In this document: positions 59,961 through 64,000 of the stretch, in pieces | Position numbering within the stretch: position 1 is the first letter of the stretch | Layout: the number at the start of each line of letters is the position of its first letter | DNA from: Turritopsis dohrnii | Lineage: Eukaryota > Cnidaria > Hydrozoa > Anthoathecata > Oceaniidae | NCBI GenBank assembly: GCA_027922465.2 | Contig: BQMF02000096.1 | Location: 558,001 to 622,000 of the forward strand | Length of the DNA stretch: 64,000 bases | Direction of reading: 5' to 3' | Notes under the pieces: generated by a model | Told to the model about the DNA's origin: nothing | Databases searched by the model: none | What the model saw: the letters and a program-made list of their open reading frames with translations, nothing else | Position numbers and translations under genes: made by a program

Positions 59961-60145
59961 ATTAGGGTCTCAATAATGGATTCACACTGACGTCGCGCAC
60001 AAGAAGAGAAATAATTTTTGTGTGATCTTACATTGCTGACTCTCTTTCGCAGTTCACATCTACCATTTTGCGTGACTTACAAACAAACAAACAAACAAAC
60101 AAACAAACAAACAAACAGACAGACAGACAGAGAATCGGCTATTAA
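59961..60145 (+). repeat. distal part of the interrupted satellite unit
   Basis: It starts with the duplicated ATTAGGGTCTCA, continues ATGGATTCACACTGACGTCG, CCATTTTGCGTGAC, an (ACAA)n/(ACAG)n tract and GAGAATCGGCTATTAATGGA. The order is the same as at the ends of units 1 and 2. Confidence 0.8.
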
Positions 60146-60471
60146 TGGATTCGAAAAGCACTCCTTCTTAGTGCCTTTTTACACTCGGCGCAGAGAGAAT
60201 TTTGATATGTTGGACGAAAACTACCTCAAATGCATCCAACATGAAAAATAGCGAGCGAAACACGGAAGCTTCCCTTGAACTTGCCGAAAATGTTGGATGA
60301 AATGTTTGACGGCGATCAAACTTCACCCAACATCATCCAACACGATTTTTTTCTTCTTTTTGAAATTTTCATAAATTTTGAAACTTCTCAAATGCGTCCA
60401 ACAACATTTCATCCAACATGAGAAATTTTCGATGTTGGATGAAATGTTGGATGCATTTGCGCCGGCCTTAA

Positions 60472-60936
60472 TATAGGATAAAGGAAAAAGTGTTTTCAAG
60501 TAAGTAGGAGAGTGCATCAAAACGCGATCGAAACACAAAAATACACTGTTTTTTTTCAAGCCGTTGCATCTTCTGGTGTTTCTGTTGGAATGTAAGTATA
60601 CATACATTTACATTTACAGGATTTCATTATTATCGCAGATTTTGGAGAAGGAAAAACTTGATTGTGTCTACGAACCAGCAGTGGCGTAACTGGCGGGGTG
60701 CGTTAGTTGCGATCGGACCGCCCTCGGATTTAGCTTGCCCTTTGTTCTTACCAAGCAATTTTTCATATGATATTCTTTTTACTATATTTATATAAATCAT
60801 TAATTATTTGTCAACAAAATTGCATGAAATAGCTTTGTGTATTTGTTGTTATGATATGAAGTGTGCTATTGCTTTCCGATTGTTTATTCTAAGCTCAAAT
60901 ATGTAAAAAACGCACCTGCCCTAAGTTTAACTCAGT
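60472..60936. other. intergenic, nothing supported
   Basis: AT-rich sequence between the Harbinger end and the HIRAN-like fragment, with no structure recognised. Confidence 0.4.
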
Positions 60937-61437
60937 TACGCCGATCAAAATGGAGAAACAGTAGGACACTTGCCCAATGAGATATCACGAGTGGCAAAGC
61001 ACTTTTTGGATCGAGGCATCACAATGCATTGCAAGCTGACTTCAAACCATTATCGTCGTTCACCTTTAGTTCAAAGAGAACTTGAAATTAAGTGCAAAGT
61101 TATGATAAATGTGCCGTCAACTATGCTTCAATCAAGACTAACAACGCGTTACTTGGAAGTCAGCAATCACGTGACATACAGGCATTTCCAAAAAAATCAC
61201 CTGGCAGATTTTGGTAGTCTGAGGTCTCCTCTACCAAATTCCATTGAGAAAATAGACATTACCCAGAATGTCAGATTGTTAGGCTATCTGTCCTGTCTAA
61301 AAAGAAAACAAAAGAAAGAAAATAACTACTTTTGACCCAGCTTCAAGTGGAAGTAGAGATATTCGTGAAATGTTTTTGGGTGGTAGCAAGAAGATTAAGA
61401 AGACACAACCAGAAAATTGTGTAATTATTGATGAGTA
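60937..61437 (+). pseudogene. HIRAN-like domain gene fragment
   Basis: The frame from about 60950 reads TVGHLPNEISRVAKHFLDRG, then ITMHCKLTSN, SPLVQRELEIKCKVMI and further basic sequence to a stop at 61335. In the next frame, FDPASSGSRDIREMFLGGSK and ENCVIIDE lead to a stop at 61435-61437. The VGHLP-x-EIS-x-FL...GLEI-x-C pattern belongs to a HIRAN-like module that I recall as multicopy in cnidarian genomes. The frame shift and the missing N-terminal half mark it as a fragment. HIRAN domains in general bind DNA 3' ends; a function for this copy is not implied. Confidence 0.55.
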
Positions 61438-61649
61438 ACTCACTGTTAAGGATTCAAATAGATAAAAAATAAGTATGAAATTGTTTTATCCCTCCCTCCC
61501 TCTTGTATCTCAGGACATCCCTAAAAATGAACTAAAACCACTCCGTTCTTGGATTCCTTGGTATTTGAGAATTTTTTGTTGTTGAAAAAAATTTCGCGAT
61601 TTTTAGAAAAACTTGACCTTTCGCGAATTTCGATTTTACTTTCTTACCT

Positions 61650-61697
61650 GGCAGAAACTTTCGCGAAAAAGGGCAAAAGTCGCGAAAGTTTCTGCCC
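61650..61697. repeat. perfect hairpin, 16-bp stem
   Basis: GGCAGAAACTTTCGCG and its exact inverse are separated by a 16-nt spacer (AAAAAGGGCAAAAGTC). Further TTTCGCGA motifs lie just upstream, so this may be the end of an inverted-repeat element. Confidence 0.7.
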
Positions 61698-61705
61698 TTA
61701 AAGTA

Positions 61706-63519
61706 ATGGTTATTTATGGACAAGACGAATGACATTCGAACAGACAAGACTCACATGGAAGACCAATTGTATCTTTCACTTTAACAACTATATCTGTTTG
61801 TGCGCTAAAATATGAGGAGGAAACTGTTTTCCCTGCTGTGTCGACTCATGTTCCTGTTTCAAATTGATAATGAAGAAATGGTATATTATTAACAAGGACA
61901 AAGTATAATGTTCAGTCTCTTCATTTGTTTGTTGAACATGGCATTTCAAACCCTTACAGAATTGCTATTTGTGCTTCTTTTTGGTCATTGTTTCGTTACT
62001 GTCGTCACTGGGTGTTTTATTCTAAGAAATATTTGACCATGTCAGATGTTGATGTTGAAATTCTCGAGAGATTTGGGGAAGTCGTTGTTTGGACTGCTTG
62101 TGTTTGACTTCAAATGTTGCCGTTGTAGATAGATCAGCTGCTACTTCTTCGAAGACTATATAGTTTTTGAGATTGCTGACATCAAAAAAAGTTTTTATGT
62201 AGATTTCTAATTTCTACCCCACCTTGTAATTATTTTGCCACACTTTGTAATTTGAACTCTTGTTCCTCTCGGCTAACTACTGAGACGTTTTCAAATTTCT
62301 ATTAGTTGAGTAGTCAACACTATCGATATTAAAGTCTCCCAAGAAAAACATCTTCTATATTTTTATAAATATAATTACCTGCATAGAATGTGGTACCTCA
62401 TAACATAAATACAGCGACGAGTAACTTCGCGCTTAGGGTCTCGTGTGCCTTACTCGATATTATACGGAACGATATCTTGCGACAAAACCCGATCATGGTT
62501 GAAAAGGTTGACGTCAAAATATGGGCTGTATATAAAGTAAGAAAGGACGTGTTTCTCAGTTGTTGATTTGTAGTTGTTGCAGGGAATTCTAAACGCTGAA
62601 GTCCACTCGATTGCGCCCCCTATGCAAACAAGTGAAAGGAAAAGTGGATACCGCCCGCACTTAAGTACTCGCCAAGTAGTTGCAGTATCAAACAACAACG
62701 GGCTGAAAACAAATCCACAACTTGTTCCAAAATTTTTCTGAAATAATCAGTCCAGCAACATACAGCTGGGAAGCTTTTTGATTCACCATTTAATTTACCT
62801 TAGGTGTTAATTTCTCCACCATCGCAAACTGGGCGTTTTATGAGAGTGAGGGGAATGTTTGCAATATGAAATATACGGTGACTAAAGAACACAAAATAAG
62901 TAAATAACTAAATCCGAAACTATTATATATACAATACACTCCAAGTTGACTCGAACCTCAACCAGCTCCAAATAATCAGGCCTATGGAATACATTCGAAT
63001 TATCGAGACATTCTTGAACCATTCTTAATCCACTTGACGAAAGATTGATTTTCTCTTTTCTCTGACCGTTACAACACAAACAAAATTATGTTAACCAAAA
63101 TCCTAGAAAACGTGCTTTGTTTACAAGAAGCTATTATTTTGCTATGTAGTTGTAGGGATTAAACTGAATGAATCTCCAAAAGACGTTCGAAAGTTCACAC
63201 CAACTGGTTCATTCGAAATAAACGCAGAGTAATGTTGGTAGACGTTGAGTTAAAACAGTTAAAAAATGTTTCATAAATAATTAAAGTTTCCGTGTAACGT
63301 TAATAGCATGAATTTGGCCAATACTGTATACATTCACGCTGATGGTGAAAGTTTGAATTCAACTGAGGAAAACGATTTTGTGTCAGTTTTGAATAAACGA
63401 TTTAAGAATCAGGAAAACAGCAGTGGTCTTCGACATTTCTAATCTAGACTTCCAAGTCATCAAAAGCGTATCTATAAGCTTGTGGTAACCCAATATAAAA
63501 TCTCAAGTAGTGTCTATTT
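61706..63519. other. intergenic, no supported gene
   Basis: Short frames at 61925-62107, 62450-62698 and 62882-63079 have no recognisable motif or splice context. Confidence 0.4.
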
Positions 63520-63523
63520 ATAT

Positions 63524-63830
63524 GTCCCGAACCGAACTCACTAAAATTTCTCTGAGTTCGGCTCGGCACAGCTTATAAAACCAATATTCATCCGTGCCGA
63601 ACTGAGCCGTGCTGAAAAATGTCCAAGTTGGGCTCGGCACGACACAGCCTATAAAACCAATATTCATCCGTGCCGAACTGAGCTGAGCCGTGCCGTAGGC
63701 TTATCTGGCCGCACGCTTCAGCACGGCTAGGCTAGACTGTTTAAAACCAAATGCCGAGCTGAACCGTGCTGAAAAATGTCCAAGTTAGGCTCGGAACGGC
63801 ACAGCTTATAAAATAGACCTTACAGTGAAA
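63524..63830. repeat. GC-rich GCCGAACTGAGCCGTGC repeat
   Basis: About three imperfect units contain GAACTGAGCCGTGCTGAAAA, TGTCCAAGTTGGGCTCGGCA and CAGCTTATAAAACCAATATT. Direct and inverted GGCTCGGCAC/GTGCCGAGC copies alternate, so the block can fold on itself. GC-rich compared with its surroundings. Confidence 0.75.
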
Positions 63831-64000
63831 GTTTAAGAGAAATTGAAAACAGTTCGATTTTATCGAAGTTGGAATTACCAGGGGGGTTGCGTCACATGAT
63901 CAACTCTGAAATTTCAGAAGCGTCTGTGTAATGCGCCCCCTTCCAAAACTCGATCGATTGTTATCACTAACTAGCGAATGGGCATCATCATTTACACCGC

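Larger units (their letters stand above)
54523..60468. mobile_element. 5.9-kb PIF/Harbinger-type inverted-repeat structure
   Basis: The left end AGGCCGGCGCAAATGCATCC, then AACATTTCATCCAA, is repeated inverted and without mismatch for 34 bp at the right end. TAA flanks both outer edges (54520-54522 and 60469-60471). Just inside the left end is a MADF/Myb-like coding remnant, the partner protein expected in a Harbinger element. The rest of the interior is satellite DNA and a later retrotransposon; no DDE nuclease gene is seen. Two half-elements at this spacing cannot be fully excluded, but matching TIRs plus matching TAA favour one element. Confidence 0.7.

Overview
The window is animal nuclear DNA. 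It is AT-rich, the genes are intron-rich with canonical GT-AG junctions, and mobile elements are dense. Three genes are recognisable by homology: the cohesin kleisin RAD21, the ferritinophagy receptor NCOA4/ARA70, and a PHTF1/2-type multipass membrane protein. Several repeat gene families present here (a THAP-headed family, a HIRAN-like fragment, a restriction-like-endonuclease retrotransposon, and a Cys-rich family inside a terminal-inverted-repeat element) are ones I associate with cnidarian genomes. A non-bilaterian animal, most likely a cnidarian, is my best guess; the species is not determined.

Layout. 0-8 kb: a pogo/Tigger-like MITE, a minus-strand two-exon coiled-coil gene (2000-3273), short palindromic MITEs, and the 3' exons of a minus-strand single-pass membrane protein (5228-6699). 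8.6-11.3 kb: a 2.7-kb element with 22-bp perfect terminal inverted repeats that carries a decayed three-exon gene. 11.8-12.7 kb: tandem repeat and a MITE. 13.4-16.9 kb: RAD21, minus strand, all six coding exons. 18-19 kb: a decayed THAP-domain gene. 21-23 kb: nested repeats and a tRNA-derived SINE-like sequence. 24.1-26.0 kb: NCOA4, plus strand, three exons. 30.2-30.4 kb: minisatellite. 30.6-41.6 kb: PHTF, minus strand, 20 coding exons including an 18-nt microexon. 45.3-47.0 kb: nested PIF/Harbinger-like elements and another MITE. 48.3-52.4 kb: a tandem array of about 1.2-kb units with Helentron/HINE-like ends. 52.7-60.5 kb: a broken pogo-like transposase, then a 5.9-kb Harbinger-type inverted-repeat structure enclosing a MADF/Myb-like remnant, a GC-palindrome satellite and a full-length non-LTR retrotransposon with a 12-bp target duplication. 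60.9-64 kb: a HIRAN-like gene fragment and a GC-rich tandem repeat.

The host genes are unrelated to each other (chromosome cohesion, iron recycling, membrane protein of unclear function), so there is no operon-like logic. The mobile layer shows more structure. One palindromic MITE family (family B) occurs at least twelve times, often inside introns and in one case overlapping a splice donor. A second (family A) occurs six times. The most novel-looking items are the 2.7-kb inverted-repeat element with its three-exon gene and the tandem HINE-like array.
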